The notes: a model not told the origin generated them from the letters alone. A DNA stretch of 64,000 nt from Methylobacterium tardum (GCF_023546765.1 NZ_CP097484.1:933501-997500); one strand, 5' to 3'. Positions 10,482 through 19,711 are shown, numbered from the stretch's first letter. Translations and numbers: made by a program.

Positions 10482-12056
10482 GTGGTTCGGGCACCGCCGG
10501 GCCCGGTCCGCGAGCGCTGGCTCGAAGCCCTGCGCGACGGGCTCCCCGGAACGCCGTGGCGCTGCCTGCCGACCGGCATCGGCGACGACGCCCTGCTCGG
10601 GGGCCTCGACCTCGCCGCGACCCTGGCGGCGGGCCGCCCCGTCGCCCGGGCCGGGCTGCTCGCGGAGGCCGAGGGCGGGATCGTCGTCGTGCCCATGGCC
10701 GAGCGCCTGCCGCCCGGCACCGCGTCGCGCCTCGCGGCCGCCCTCGACACCGGCACCGCGTCGGGCCGGCCCGCCCGGTTCGGGCTGATCCTCCTCGGCG
10801 AGGGCGAGGGCGACGAGACCGTCGCCGAGACCCTGGCCGACCGCCTCGCCTTCCGGATCGACCTGAGCGGGATCGGCCCCGCGGAGACGCGGGCCGATCC
10901 GCCGGATTCCGAACCCGGCGCCCCGGTATCCGATCCGGTCGGCGACCTCTGCGCGCTGGCCGAGGCCTTCGGCGTCGCGTCGCTGCGCGGCCCGATCCTG
11001 GCGGCGCGCGTGGCGCGCAGGCTCGCCGGAGACCGGCCGATCGGTCGGAACGATATCGTCACGGCCGCGCGCCTCGTCCTGGCGCCCCGCGCCACCCGCC
11101 TGCCCGCGCCGGAGGAGCCGGCCCCGGAGACCGAGGCGCCGCCGGAGGAACCGCGCGCGGAGTCCCCGCCGGACGCGGCGTCGGAGCCCGCCGCTGCGGA
11201 CACGCCCGACGACGTCGTGCTGGAGGCGGTGCGGGCGGCGATCCCGCCGCACCTGCTCGACCAGCTGCTGGCGGGTGGACCGAGGCTCACGGCCGCAAAG
11301 GCGGGCCGGGTCGGGCAGGCGGCGGCGTCCCGAACCGGGCGGCCGATCGGCAGCCGGCGGGGCGATCCGCGGCGGGGACGCCTCGATCTGCTCGGCACCC
11401 TGCGGGCCGCGGCACCGTGGCAGACGATCCGCCGGGGAGAAGGGGAGACGCGCCGCCTCGTCGTGCGGCGGGACGACCTGCGGATCCGGATCCTCAAGCA
11501 GAGGACCGAGACCACGACGGTGTTCTGCGTCGACGCCTCGGGCTCGGCCGCGCTGGAACGGCTCGCCGAGGCGAAGGGCGCGGTCGAGCTGCTGCTCGCC
11601 GAGGCCTATGTCCGGCGCGATCGGGTGGCGCTGGTGGCGTTCCGCGGCACGGGCGCGGAGCTGATCCTGCCGCCGACCCGCTCGCTGACCCGGGCCAAGC
11701 GCGGCCTCTCGGGGCTGCCGGGCGGGGGCGGGACGCCACTGGCTTCGGGGATCGACGCGGCGGTGGCGGTGGCGCTGGGTGTGCGCCGGGGCGGCAGCCG
11801 GCCGGCGATCGTGCTGCTCACCGACGGGCGCGCCAACGTCGCACGCTCGGGGGAGGGGGGCCGCACCCGGGCCGGGGCGGAGGCCCTGCAGGCGGCCCGG
11901 ACCTTGCGGGCCGCCGGGCTGCCGGCGCTGGTGGTCGATACGGGCAGCCGGGGCGAGGAGGCCCGGCGGGTCGCCGAGGCGATGGGCGCCCGCTACCTGA
12001 AGCTGCCGCGCCTCGAGTCGGGAGACATCAGCGCGGCGGTGCGCGCGGCCCTGTGA
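10482..12056 (+). CDS. bchD: Magnesium chelatase subunit D, 5' end disturbed by a repeat
   Basis: 524 aa from GTG 10482. An inactive AAA+-like N-terminal domain is followed by an acidic Pro/Ala/Glu-rich linker (residues about 205-240) and a C-terminal integrin-I/VWA domain. The MIDAS motif is DASGS, with GGTPLASG and a later LLTDGRANV. It bridges BchI and BchH. Family-like sequence starts earlier, at about 10407 (LDLWAEARLAADLLAAE), in the same frame but without an ATG, GTG or TTG. The natural start was probably GTG 10196 overlapping the bchI stop, now cut off by the repeat. If GTG 10482 is used, about 25 N-terminal residues are lost. Confidence 0.85.
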   Translation: MVRAPPGPVRERWLEALRDGLPGTPWRCLPTGIGDDALLGGLDLAATLAAGRPVARAGLLAEAEGGIVVVPMAERLPPGTASRLAAALDTGTASGRPARFGLILLGEGEGDETVAETLADRLAFRIDLSGIGPAETRADPPDSEPGAPVSDPVGDLCALAEAFGVASLRGPILAARVARRLAGDRPIGRNDIVTAARLVLAPRATRLPAPEEPAPETEAPPEEPRAESPPDAASEPAAADTPDDVVLEAVRAAIPPHLLDQLLAGGPRLTAAKAGRVGQAAASRTGRPIGSRRGDPRRGRLDLLGTLRAAAPWQTIRRGEGETRRLVVRRDDLRIRILKQRTETTTVFCVDASGSAALERLAEAKGAVELLLAEAYVRRDRVALVAFRGTGAELILPPTRSLTRAKRGLSGLPGGGGTPLASGIDAAVAVALGVRRGGSRPAIVLLTDGRANVARSGEGGRTRAGAEALQAARTLRAAGLPALVVDTGSRGEEARRVAEAMGARYLKLPRLESGDISAAVRAAL

Positions 12057-12079
12057 GCGCGCGCAGCGACGGAGCCGGC

Positions 12080-12226
12080 TCAGAGGTCGCCGCTGATGCC
12101 GAGGTCGGCGAGGCGCTGGTGGTGGGACAGCCAGGAGTTCAGCATCTCGCGGACGATGGCGCTGAAGCTCCAGCCGCCGGTGGTCGGGGCGGCGATGTTC
12201 TGCGTCGAGGAGGTGAAGAGGATCAT
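12080..12226 (-). CDS. Small 48-aa protein antisense between bchD and bchO
   Basis: A 48-residue ORF opposite to its neighbours. Its ATG is preceded by GGAG with seven bases spacing. The peptide begins MILFTSSTQNIAAP and ends LSHHQRLADLGISGDL, which looks protein-like and faintly recalls the C-termini of short DUF1127-type proteins; I cannot assign it. It fills an otherwise unexplained 380-base gap in a tightly packed cluster. Confidence 0.45.
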   Translation of the reverse strand: MILFTSSTQNIAAPTTGGWSFSAIVREMLNSWLSHHQRLADLGISGDL

Positions 12227-12436
12227 GGCCTGCTCCGAAGTTGGGGGACGCGTCTTGCTCTTGTCCGACCGGGATATGCGGTTTCTGCTGCAACGCAGCA
12301 ATCGGTCCTGGATCAGCGGTGGCATGCGGCCGCCGCATGGGATTCTTCAGCGTTACGAAATACTTCCGGTCCTGAACGATAGCGCCGCCTCCCGGACATC
12401 ACGGACGGGTGTTGATGCGCTGCGGGAGAACGCGGT

Positions 12437-13335
12437 GTGCTGAACCCCTTCGATGCCGACCGGCCGGACTGGGCCGTCGAGGGCCGGGACTGGCCGCACC
12501 GGGAGGCGAGCCGCTTCGTCGAGGCGGCGGGCCTGCGTTGGCACGTCCAGGAGTTCGGTCGGGCGGAGGCTCCGACCCTGCTGCTCCTGCACGGGACCGG
12601 GGCGGCGACCCATTCCTGGCGCGGGCTGGCGCCGCTGCTCGCCCGGGACTTCTTCGTGATCGCCCCGGACCTGCCGGGCCACGGCTTCACCGACCCCCTG
12701 CCCGATGCCGACCTGTCCCTCCCCGGCATGGCCCGGGCCGTGGCCGGCCTCGTCGCGGCCCTGGGCCGCCCGCCGGTCCTGGCCGCCGGCCACTCGGCGG
12801 GCGCGGCGGTGCTGGCCCGGATGTGCCTGGACGGCTCGATCGCGCCCCGGCTGCTGGCGGCCTTCAACGGCGCCCTGGCGCCGCTGCCGGGGCTGCGAGC
12901 CTCCTGTTCCCCAGCATGGCGCGGCTGCTGTTCCTCAACCCGTTCACCCCGAAGATCTTCGCCTGGACGGCCGATCGCTCCGCGGCCAAGCGCCTGATCG
13001 AGGGGACGGGCTCGCGCCTCGACCCGGCGGGCGTCGATCTCTACCGGCGGCTCTTTGCCCGGTCCGGCCACGTGCGCGGGGCGCTCGGCATGATGGCGAA
13101 CTGGGACCTCGACGCGCTGCACCGGGCGCTGCCCGGCCTCGCGACCCGGACCCTGCTGATCGTCGGCGGCGACGACAGGGCCATCCTGCCCGACACCGCC
13201 TTCGGGCTGCGCGACCGCCTGCCCGACGCCCGCGTGGCCCTGATCCGCGGCCTCGGCCACCTCGCCCACGAGGAGGCGCCGGAGCGTGTGGCCGAGGTGC
13301 TGCTCGCGGAGGCCCGGACCCTCGGCCTGCCCTGA
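12437..13335 (+). CDS. bchO: Magnesium chelatase accessory protein BchO (alpha/beta hydrolase), split by a frameshift
   Basis: About 299 aa when joined. Alpha/beta hydrolase found next to bchI and bchD; its exact role is unknown. The oxyanion region LLLLHGTGAATHSW and nucleophile elbow AGHSAGAAV are in the first part. The continuation (LLFPSMARLLFLNPFTPKIF to GLGHLAHEEAPERVAE, with the catalytic His) is one frame back. The break is at about 12899-12901, and one extra base joins them. GTG 12437 has GGGAGA at seven bases. Last recognisable gene of the photosynthesis cluster. Confidence 0.85.
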
Positions 13336-13411
13336 GCCGACGGGACTGGCGCCGCCCTTGCCTGGGCTTTAGAGCCTGCCGCTGGGGCAGGGACGAGGAG
13401 CAGTCGAGACG

Positions 13412-14197
13412 ATGGCGAGACCCGTGATCGGCGTCATCGGCAACGCACGTCTGATCGACAATCGGTTCCCGGCGCAGATCGTCGGCGCCAACAACATGCA
13501 GGCCGTGGCCGCGGTGGCCGGCGCCCTGCCGCTGATGTTCGCCGCCGACCCGGCGATCACCGATCTCGGCGACCTCCTCGACACGGTGGATGGAATCCTG
13601 CTCACGGGCGGCCGCGCCAATGTCCACCCGGCCCGCTTCAACGCCGCGCCCTGCGCGGCGCACGAGCCCTACGACGAGGCGCGTGACGCCGTGGCGCTGC
13701 CGCTGATCGAGGCCTGCGTGGCCCGCGGCGTGCCGCTCTTCGGCATCTGCCGCGGCTTCCAGGAGATGAATGTCGCCTTCGGGGGCAGCCTGCACCCGGA
13801 GATCCGCAACCTGCCCGGGCGCCTCAACCACCGGATGCCGCGGCTCGCGAATGGCGAGATCCATCCGGACCTGGAGGTGATCTTCGCCGACCGTCACGAG
13901 GTCCGCCTGACCCCGGACGGTGCCTTCGCCCGGCTCCTGGCGCGCGAGACGATCCGGGTGAACTCGCTGCACGGCCAGGGCATCCTCGAGCCGGGAGCCC
14001 GGGTGGTGATCGAGGGCGTGGCCGAGGACGAGACCGTCGAGGCGATCCGGATCCGCGACGCCGCGGGTTTCGCGCTGGGCGTCCAGTGGCATGCCGAGCA
14101 CGACCCGGCCACCAACCCGATCAACCGCGCCCTGTTCGAGGCGTTCGGGTCCGCCGCGGCGGCGCATCGCCGTGCGCGGACCGGCGGGCGGGGCTGA
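13412..14197 (+). CDS. Class I glutamine amidotransferase-like hydrolase, PuuD family
   Basis: 261 aa, peptidase C26 family. The nucleophile Cys is in FGICRGFQEMN and the His of the triad in VQWHAEHDP. PuuD hydrolyses gamma-glutamyl-GABA in putrescine breakdown, and the family also covers other gamma-glutamyl amides. No other puu genes are adjacent, so the substrate is uncertain. It stands 76 bases after bchO, with its own leader, and is followed by about 300 bases without a gene. Confidence 0.85.
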   Translation: MARPVIGVIGNARLIDNRFPAQIVGANNMQAVAAVAGALPLMFAADPAITDLGDLLDTVDGILLTGGRANVHPARFNAAPCAAHEPYDEARDAVALPLIEACVARGVPLFGICRGFQEMNVAFGGSLHPEIRNLPGRLNHRMPRLANGEIHPDLEVIFADRHEVRLTPDGAFARLLARETIRVNSLHGQGILEPGARVVIEGVAEDETVEAIRIRDAAGFALGVQWHAEHDPATNPINRALFEAFGSAAAAHRRARTGGRG

Positions 14198-14315
14198 TCC
14201 CCGGCATTCGCTTCACATCCGTGGTTGTGCCGAGCCGCCGGGCCAGCACAGCGCAGCGGCATGAGCGGCCGGACGAGTCGTCCGTGACCTAACCTATGTT
14301 TATTCGGGGCGGAAA

Positions 14316-14349
14316 ATCTGCCTCGCATCTTCGCGGACGCTAGGCAGAT
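14316..14349. promoter_or_regulatory. Inverted repeat upstream of the YqcI-family gene
   Basis: Perfect 8-base arms ATCTGCCT and AGGCAGAT, 18 bases apart, about 145 bases before the next gene, in the 297-base gap 14198-14494. It could be an operator or a weak hairpin. No other function is visible in the gap. Confidence 0.3.
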
Positions 14350-14494
14350 CTTTCGTCAGCCCCGCGCGATTCACCATCATCCCCGGACGACCTGTCGCAG
14401 GACGGAACAGGGTCATCGCGGTTCAGTTGCCGGAGTCCCGAACAGCGGCCGCCTCGATCCCGGGCGGCTTGCGCAGGAGACGGGCAGAGACCGC

Positions 14495-15247
14495 ATGCAG
14501 CTTCCCCGCGACGACCGCGAGCACCCCCGCGCCGAGGCCTTCCGCGACTTCATCCGAAATCCGCCTTTCCCTTGCGTCGGCGCGAAATCGGCGCTGTCGC
14601 GCGGGCGCATGCAGATCGTGGTGGCCCGGGACATCACCTCGGGCTGGGACGACATGCGCATCTACCCGGCGCTGCTCGCCTTCGTGGCGCGCTATCGCCA
14701 GCAGCCCGACCTGTTCCAGAGCTTCGCGGTCGTGTTCGAGGGGCCGGGTGATCTGTCCGAGGAAGCCTTCGAGCAGAACCTCTGGGCCCGGGCCCAGTCC
14801 CTGACCGACAAGGACGCGTGGCTCGGCCAACCCCACGATGCCCGCGTGGCTGAAGACCCCGAGAACCCGCACTTCTCCTTGAGCTTCGGCGGGGAGGCGT
14901 TCTTCGTGGTCGGCCTCCACCCGCATGCCAGCCGGCCGGCGCGGCGCTTCTCGTCACCGGTGCTGGTCTTCAACCTGCACGCGCAGTTCGAGCGGCTGCG
15001 CGCGGAGGGCCGCTACGAGAAGCTGCGCGCCTCGATCCTGGAGCGGGACCAGGCCCTGGCCGGCAGCGTCAACCCGATGCTGGCGCGCCACGGCGAGGCT
15101 TCGGAGGCGCGGCAGTACAGCGGCCGCGTGGTCGATGCGGACTGGCGCTGCCCGATGCAGGGCCGTCCGGCGCCCGGCGCCGAGTCCGACGACTGGCACC
15201 CGCCGGTCCTGCCCCTGGACCGGACGCTGCCCGGAACCGGAGCGTAA
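14495..15247 (+). CDS. YqcI/YcgG family protein (GntA-like haem N-oxygenase family)
   Basis: 250 aa. The family hallmarks are an N-terminal FPC motif (NPPFPCVGAKSA, residues about 23-34) and a C-terminal Cys-Pro motif (DWRCPMQG). Some members, such as GntA of guanitoxin synthesis, are haem-dependent N-hydroxylases of guanidino compounds; most are uncharacterised. ATG 14495 follows a GGAGACGGGCAG stretch. Its neighbours, a PuuD-type hydrolase and a DUF1989 protein, point loosely to amide, urea or guanidine nitrogen. Function beyond family level is inference. Confidence 0.75.
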   Translation: MQLPRDDREHPRAEAFRDFIRNPPFPCVGAKSALSRGRMQIVVARDITSGWDDMRIYPALLAFVARYRQQPDLFQSFAVVFEGPGDLSEEAFEQNLWARAQSLTDKDAWLGQPHDARVAEDPENPHFSLSFGGEAFFVVGLHPHASRPARRFSSPVLVFNLHAQFERLRAEGRYEKLRASILERDQALAGSVNPMLARHGEASEARQYSGRVVDADWRCPMQGRPAPGAESDDWHPPVLPLDRTLPGTGA

Positions 15248-15312
15248 GCACCGCGGATCGCGGGGCCGGCCGGCGCGTTCCCGGACGCGGTCCCGCTGCG
15301 CCCCTCAACGGA

Positions 15313-15924
15313 GTGAGCCAATCCATCATGTGCCAAGCGGACGTGCAGCAGATCGAGCCGCGCTCGGGTGTCGCCTTCACCCTCGACCGGGGCCAGCGCC
15401 TCACGGTGATCGACCCGCGCGGCGAGCAGGTCGCCGACCTCGTCGCCTACAACCGCCACGACATCGGCGAGGTGATCTCGTCCGGGCGGACCCTCGACTA
15501 TGCCAGCCGGATCTACCTGACCACCGGCGATCCGCTCTACTCGAACCGCTCGAACGTGCTCCTGCGCATCGTCGAGGACACGGTGGGGCGGCACGACTTC
15601 CTGCTGACCCCGTGCTCGGCCGACACGTTCCGCATCATCTACGGCGACACGAACCCGCATCGCGGCTGCTTCGGCAACCTCGCGGCCGCGCTCGCCCCCT
15701 ACGGTATCGCGCCGGACGCCATCCCGGTGGCGTTCAATTGCTTCATGAACGTGCCGATCGACGGCAAAACCGGAGCCCTCACCGTCGAGCCGCCGTTGAG
15801 CCGGGCCGGGGACCGCATCGTCTTCGTGGCCGAGACCGACCTGATCATCGGCCTGACAGCCTGCTCGGCCCTGCAATCGAATAACGGCAGCTTCAAGCCG
15901 ATCCATTACCGTGTCGAGACCTAG
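15313..15924 (+). CDS. DUF1989 (urea carboxylase-associated) family protein
   Basis: 203 aa from GTG 15313; ATG 15328 (MCQADVQQIE) is an alternative start and neither has a strong ribosome site. Family motifs include VIDPRGEQVADLVAYN, a central TPCSADTFRIIYGD, and CFMNVPIDGKTGALTVEPP. Members occur beside urea carboxylase/allophanate hydrolase or aminomethyltransferase genes; the biochemical role is unknown. The stop is followed without a frame change by remains of a chemotaxis receptor. Confidence 0.8.
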   Translation: MSQSIMCQADVQQIEPRSGVAFTLDRGQRLTVIDPRGEQVADLVAYNRHDIGEVISSGRTLDYASRIYLTTGDPLYSNRSNVLLRIVEDTVGRHDFLLTPCSADTFRIIYGDTNPHRGCFGNLAAALAPYGIAPDAIPVAFNCFMNVPIDGKTGALTVEPPLSRAGDRIVFVAETDLIIGLTACSALQSNNGSFKPIHYRVET

Positions 15925-15954
15925 TCCTCATCCGTCACACCCCAAACTCTCTCG

Positions 15955-16311
15955 AATTCGACCGAGACCATCGCCAGCCAGATCGCAGCGATCCAGGGCG
16001 AGACGCGCCACGCCGTCGACGCGATGCAGGCGATCGGCGGCACGATCGACGCAATGCGCACGGTGGCGTTGAGCGTGGCCGCCGCCATGGAGGAGCAGGG
16101 CGCGGCGACCGGCGAAATCGTGCGGAACGTGTCGCAGGCGGCGCAGGGGACGCAGGCCGTGAGCGTGGATATCGCCGACGTCCGGCAGGCCACCCGCGAG
16201 ACCGGAACGGCCTCCGGCCAGGTCCTGAGCGCCACGCAGGAACTGGCGCGCTACTCAGCGAACCTCGGACAGGCGGTCGCCACGTTCCTCGCCGAAGTGA
16301 AGGCCGCCTGA
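15955..16311 (+). pseudogene. C-terminal remnant of a methyl-accepting chemotaxis protein
   Basis: About 118 codons matching the last helix of the cytoplasmic signalling domain: ETIASQIAAIQGETRHAV, AMEEQGAATGEIVRNVSQAA and the usual ending LARYSANLGQAVATFLAEVKAA. There is no sensor region, membrane segment or hairpin tip. The frame is open from the DUF1989 stop, but the receptor similarity starts only near 15955, with no start codon or ribosome site. It is a 5'-truncated leftover, probably from a rearrangement. Confidence 0.8.
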
Positions 16312-16374
16312 GGCGCGGGAAGCGCCGCTCACGCCTTCCGTGCAGAGGCATCGTCGCTGCCTCTCCCCGTCGTT

Positions 16375-16410
16375 GCGAGTTCGCCTGCGGCGCCCCGGAA
16401 TGACGGCGCG
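16375..16410. repeat. Half copy of palindromic repeat family 2
   Basis: GTTCGCCTGCGGCGCCCCGG followed by AATGACG is the right-hand half of the element seen complete at 17842 and 37907. It lies just after the 3' end of the P450 gene. Confidence 0.6.
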
Positions 16411-16412
16411 GC

Positions 16413-17666
16413 TCACGCGATTCCGTCGATCGCCACCCGCAGGTGCTTCGGGCCGCGCAGGGCCGCGCCGGGCCGGTAGGGCGGCGGATCCTCGATCAGG
16501 CGCGGCGCCTTCAGGCGGGCGGCCAGCGCGGTCAGGGCCGCCTCGGCTTCGAACCGGGCGAGTGGCGCGCCGACGCAGTAATGCAGGCTGCCGCCGAAGC
16601 CGAGATGGCGGGTGCCCGTGCGGTCCGGGTCGAACCGGTCGGGATCCGGGAACACGGCTGCATCGCGGTTGCCGGAGGCCAGCAGCAGCACGAGGTCGGC
16701 GCCCTCGGGGATCGTCACGCCCGCGATGTCGATGGCCGACAGCGTCCGGCGCGTCCGGAACTGCACCGGCGGCTCGTAGCGCAGCAGCTCCTCGATCAGC
16801 CGCGGGGCCCTGAGCGGATCCTGCCGGAGGCGCTCCAGCTCGTCCGGATGCCGCAGCAGGGTCAGCAGGCCGTTGGTGATCAGGTTGACGGTCGTCTCGT
16901 GCCCAGCCACCAGCATCAGGATCGAGGTGGCGATCAGGTCGAAATCGCCCATCTTCACTCCCGCCGGTGTGGCGTGGTTGGCGAGCCCCGACAGCATGTC
17001 GTCCTGCGGATGCTTGCGCTTCTCCTTGATCAGGTCGCCCATGTAGCCGCCGATCGCGTCGAAGGTCCGGCTGTTCTCGGCGCGGATCTCGGGGTCGGAC
17101 AGGCTGTCGGGTTCGAGCGCTGTGGCGAGCTGCGTCGCCCAGCCGTGGAACTTCGGCTCGTCCTCGCGGGGCACGCCGAACAGCTCGCAGATCACCGTCA
17201 CCGGCAGCGGGTAGGCGAGGTCGCCGACCGCGTCGATCTCCCGGGCACCGCATTTCTCGTTGAGCAGGTCGGCCACCAGCCGGTCGGAACGGGCGCGCAT
17301 CGCCTGGACGCGCTCGCGGCTGAACTGGTGCATCACCGCCGAGCGCAGGGCGTCGTGGTCAGGCGGGTCGCGGAAGATGAAGACCCGGTGACGGTCCATC
17401 ATCCAGTCCTTGAGCGGCTTCACGATCAGGTCGGTGAGGGGGTTGCCGGTGCGCGGCCGGTCGGCCGGCGGCAGCGTGTCGGAGCTGACCCGCGGATCCT
17501 GCAGCAGGCGCGCGATGGTGCCGTGGGTGGCCGCCACCCAGGTACCCGACTCTGTGCCGTCGTCCTGGCGCGAGACGGGATTCGCCCGCAGCTTCGCGTA
17601 GATCGGGTAGGGATTCGGCCGGTTCGCGATGTCCTTGACCTGGTCGAGGAGGGTGGCGTCGGGCAT
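16413..17666 (-). CDS. Cytochrome P450
   Basis: 417 aa soluble bacterial P450. The haem loop reads GFGGSLHYCVGAPLAR with ligand C364; the I-helix oxygen motif is AGHETT; the K-helix ExxR is in EELLRYEPP. ATG 17666 is backed by AAGGAG six bases upstream; longer in-frame readings lack a ribosome site. Ferredoxin and ferredoxin reductase genes lie upstream on the same strand, so the protein is likely fed by them as a class I system. Subfamily and substrate cannot be read from sequence; CYP107-like enzymes look closest. Confidence 0.93.
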   Translation of the reverse strand: MPDATLLDQVKDIANRPNPYPIYAKLRANPVSRQDDGTESGTWVAATHGTIARLLQDPRVSSDTLPPADRPRTGNPLTDLIVKPLKDWMMDRHRVFIFRDPPDHDALRSAVMHQFSRERVQAMRARSDRLVADLLNEKCGAREIDAVGDLAYPLPVTVICELFGVPREDEPKFHGWATQLATALEPDSLSDPEIRAENSRTFDAIGGYMGDLIKEKRKHPQDDMLSGLANHATPAGVKMGDFDLIATSILMLVAGHETTVNLITNGLLTLLRHPDELERLRQDPLRAPRLIEELLRYEPPVQFRTRRTLSAIDIAGVTIPEGADLVLLLASGNRDAAVFPDPDRFDPDRTGTRHLGFGGSLHYCVGAPLARFEAEAALTALAARLKAPRLIEDPPPYRPGAALRGPKHLRVAIDGIA

Positions 17667-17841
17667 GCGGTCTCCTTGGCGCATCAGCCCGAAAAGCGGC
17701 CGTCGGCCTTCGGGCAACGATGCCGCGACAGCAAAGGCTTCGCGCATCGTGGCGGTTCCGCTTCCGGGTGTTCGCCACCCGGGCGGCGCGGTCGGGCGGC
17801 CCCGGTTGCCGGCCGCAATGCGCCGGGATTCCGCCCCCCGC

Positions 17842-17958
17842 CCCGTCATCCCGGGGCCGCGCAGCGGAACCCGGGATCCAGAGCCGCCCACGCGCCAAGC
17901 CTTTGCGGAACCTGTGGTTCCGGCTTCCAGGGTCGCCCTCGGCGCCCCGGATTGACGG
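17842..17958. repeat. Palindromic repeat, family 2
   Basis: Begins CCGTCATCCCGGGGCCGCGC with GCGGAACCCGGGATCCAGA and ends with the inverted GGCGCCCCGGATTGACGG. Similar copies lie at 22846 and 37907, always between genes. This one occupies most of the 345-base gap between the P450 and the reductase and may end or attenuate transcription there. The rest of 17667-18011 shows nothing else. Confidence 0.8.
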
Positions 17959-18011
17959 AGCCGCTCACCACGGCGAACGGCACGCACGGCGCGTCCGGAG
18001 GACGGAACGGC

Positions 18012-19283
18012 TCAAGGAAAGTCTGGCGCGAAGATCTCGATCTCCTTCGGACGGTCGGTGGCGCCGCCGCGGGGCGGGAACGGCGCGCGGGCGGCGACCA
18101 GTTCGGCATGGGCCGGCAGCCAGCGGGCCGAATCCACCGAGACCGCTGCGATGCACCGGCCTTCGCGGCCGTAGAGGGCGACGAAGCGGCCGGACGTCGG
18201 GTCGCCCTGCGTGATCGCCACCGCGTCCGCCCCCTCCGTCAGTCCGGCCGACTTGACTACGAGGTCGCCCTGGGTCGACCAGAAGGTCGGCAGCTCGGCA
18301 TAGGGGCCTTCGGGCACGGCACCGGCGAGCAGCCGGCCGGCATGGATGCCCTGCGCCACCGCCTGACTCCAATGCTCCAGCGCGACGCGCCGGCCGTCGT
18401 AGAGCGGGTGCGGGAAGCGCGCCACGTCGCCGGCCGCGGCGATGCGCGGATCTGCTGTTCCGTCCGTATCGACGGCGTAGCCGCGCGCGTCGCAATCGAC
18501 CCCGCCCGGATCCGCCGACAAGCCGGAACCCTCCAGCCATTCGGTGTTGCGCACCGCGCCGAGGGCGACGACGGCGAGGTCGGCCTCGATGCGGGTGCCG
18601 TCGACGAGGTGGGCGCGGACCAGCCGTCCGTGCTCGTCCTCCAGCCACTCGACCTCGCTGCCGCAGCGCAGATCGACACCGTGGCCTGCGTGGATCGCGC
18701 CGATGAACGCCCCGACGGTGCGGCCGAGGACGCGGGCCAGCGGCGTCGGGCCGGGCTCCACCAGGGTCACCGCCAGGCCGAGCTGCCGGCACAGGCTGGC
18801 GACCTCGCAGCCGATGAAGCCGCCACCGATCACCAGCACGCGCCGGGGGTCGGCGGCCAGGGCTTGCCGCAGGGCGGCGGCGTCGTCCCGCCCGCGCAAG
18901 GTGAAGACACCGGCGAGCCGGCCCTCATGGGGGTTCGGCCACGGACGGGCTCGCGTGCCGGTGGCGATCAGCAGGCGGTCGTAGGAGAGGGTGCGCCCGT
19001 CGGCCAGCCGGACGGCGCGGGCTTGCCGGTCGAGGCCGGTAGCCGGGCAGCCCAGGAGCCAGTCCGCGTCGAGACCGAGGCTGCCCGGCAGGGTCGTCGC
19101 GTCCGCGGGCGTCGCACCGGTGAGGACGTGCTTCGAGAGCGGCGGGCGGTCGTAGGGCCGGTAGGGCTCGTCGCCGACGATGGTCAGCGGGCCGGAGAAG
19201 CCGGCCGCACGCATCGCTTCGGCGCCGCGCAAGGCCGTGAGACCGGCGCCCACGATCACCGCCCGCTCGGACATCTGCGGCAT
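18012..19283 (-). CDS. FAD-dependent ferredoxin reductase
   Basis: 423 aa pyridine-nucleotide/FAD oxidoreductase of the putidaredoxin-reductase type. FAD motif AVIVGAGLTALRGAEAMR at the N-terminus, then GDEPYRPYDRPPLSK, the NAD-binding RVLVIGGGFIGCEVA in the middle, and the second FAD motif DPRIAAAGDVARFP. It would pass electrons from NAD(P)H to the ferredoxin encoded immediately upstream. Its ATG overlaps the ferredoxin stop (TGATG). The likely final acceptor is the P450 downstream. Confidence 0.92.
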   Translation of the reverse strand: MPQMSERAVIVGAGLTALRGAEAMRAAGFSGPLTIVGDEPYRPYDRPPLSKHVLTGATPADATTLPGSLGLDADWLLGCPATGLDRQARAVRLADGRTLSYDRLLIATGTRARPWPNPHEGRLAGVFTLRGRDDAAALRQALAADPRRVLVIGGGFIGCEVASLCRQLGLAVTLVEPGPTPLARVLGRTVGAFIGAIHAGHGVDLRCGSEVEWLEDEHGRLVRAHLVDGTRIEADLAVVALGAVRNTEWLEGSGLSADPGGVDCDARGYAVDTDGTADPRIAAAGDVARFPHPLYDGRRVALEHWSQAVAQGIHAGRLLAGAVPEGPYAELPTFWSTQGDLVVKSAGLTEGADAVAITQGDPTSGRFVALYGREGRCIAAVSVDSARWLPAHAELVAARAPFPPRGGATDRPKEIEIFAPDFP

Positions 19284-19528
19284 CAGACGGTCTGCCCCGG
19301 ATCCTCGACCCGGATCGCCTGAACCGGGCAGGCGACGCGTGCCCGCTCGATGTCAGCCCGGTGCTCGGCGGCGGGGGCGGGATCGTAGAACAGGGCTTCG
19401 TGCCCCTCGATGCGGAAGTGCCGCGGCGCCGCGTAGCAGCACTGGGCATAGGCCTGGCACAGGTTGAGATCGACGCTCACCCGCAGGCCGGGTGGGGAGC
19501 CGGAGGACGCATCGGCGGGGGCGGACAT
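19283..19528 (-). CDS. [3Fe-4S]-type ferredoxin
   Basis: 81 aa. Cysteines C24 (NLCQAYAQC), C30 and C67 (ACPVQAI) fit the three-cysteine pattern of P450-associated 3Fe-4S ferredoxins; C31 is an extra neighbour. It is first in the ferredoxin-reductase-P450 order and overlaps the reductase start. A divergent secreted-protein gene begins 184 bases away, and that gap should hold promoters for both. Confidence 0.9.
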   Translation of the reverse strand: MSAPADASSGSPPGLRVSVDLNLCQAYAQCCYAAPRHFRIEGHEALFYDPAPAAEHRADIERARVACPVQAIRVEDPGQTV

Positions 19529-19711
19529 GGCGAGGCAACCCCCGCGAGCGCTGCGGGTTCCGCACCGCCGAAGCGGTGCACCATCGGTATAACCATGTAC
19601 TCGCCGATCCCCGCGGAAATGGAAGGTCGGAATTCCCTTGCGTCGCCGTTCGCTCTATTGTTGCACCGCCCCGCGGACCGAGCCGATGCACCGCGATCTC
19701 AGGAGGGCACC

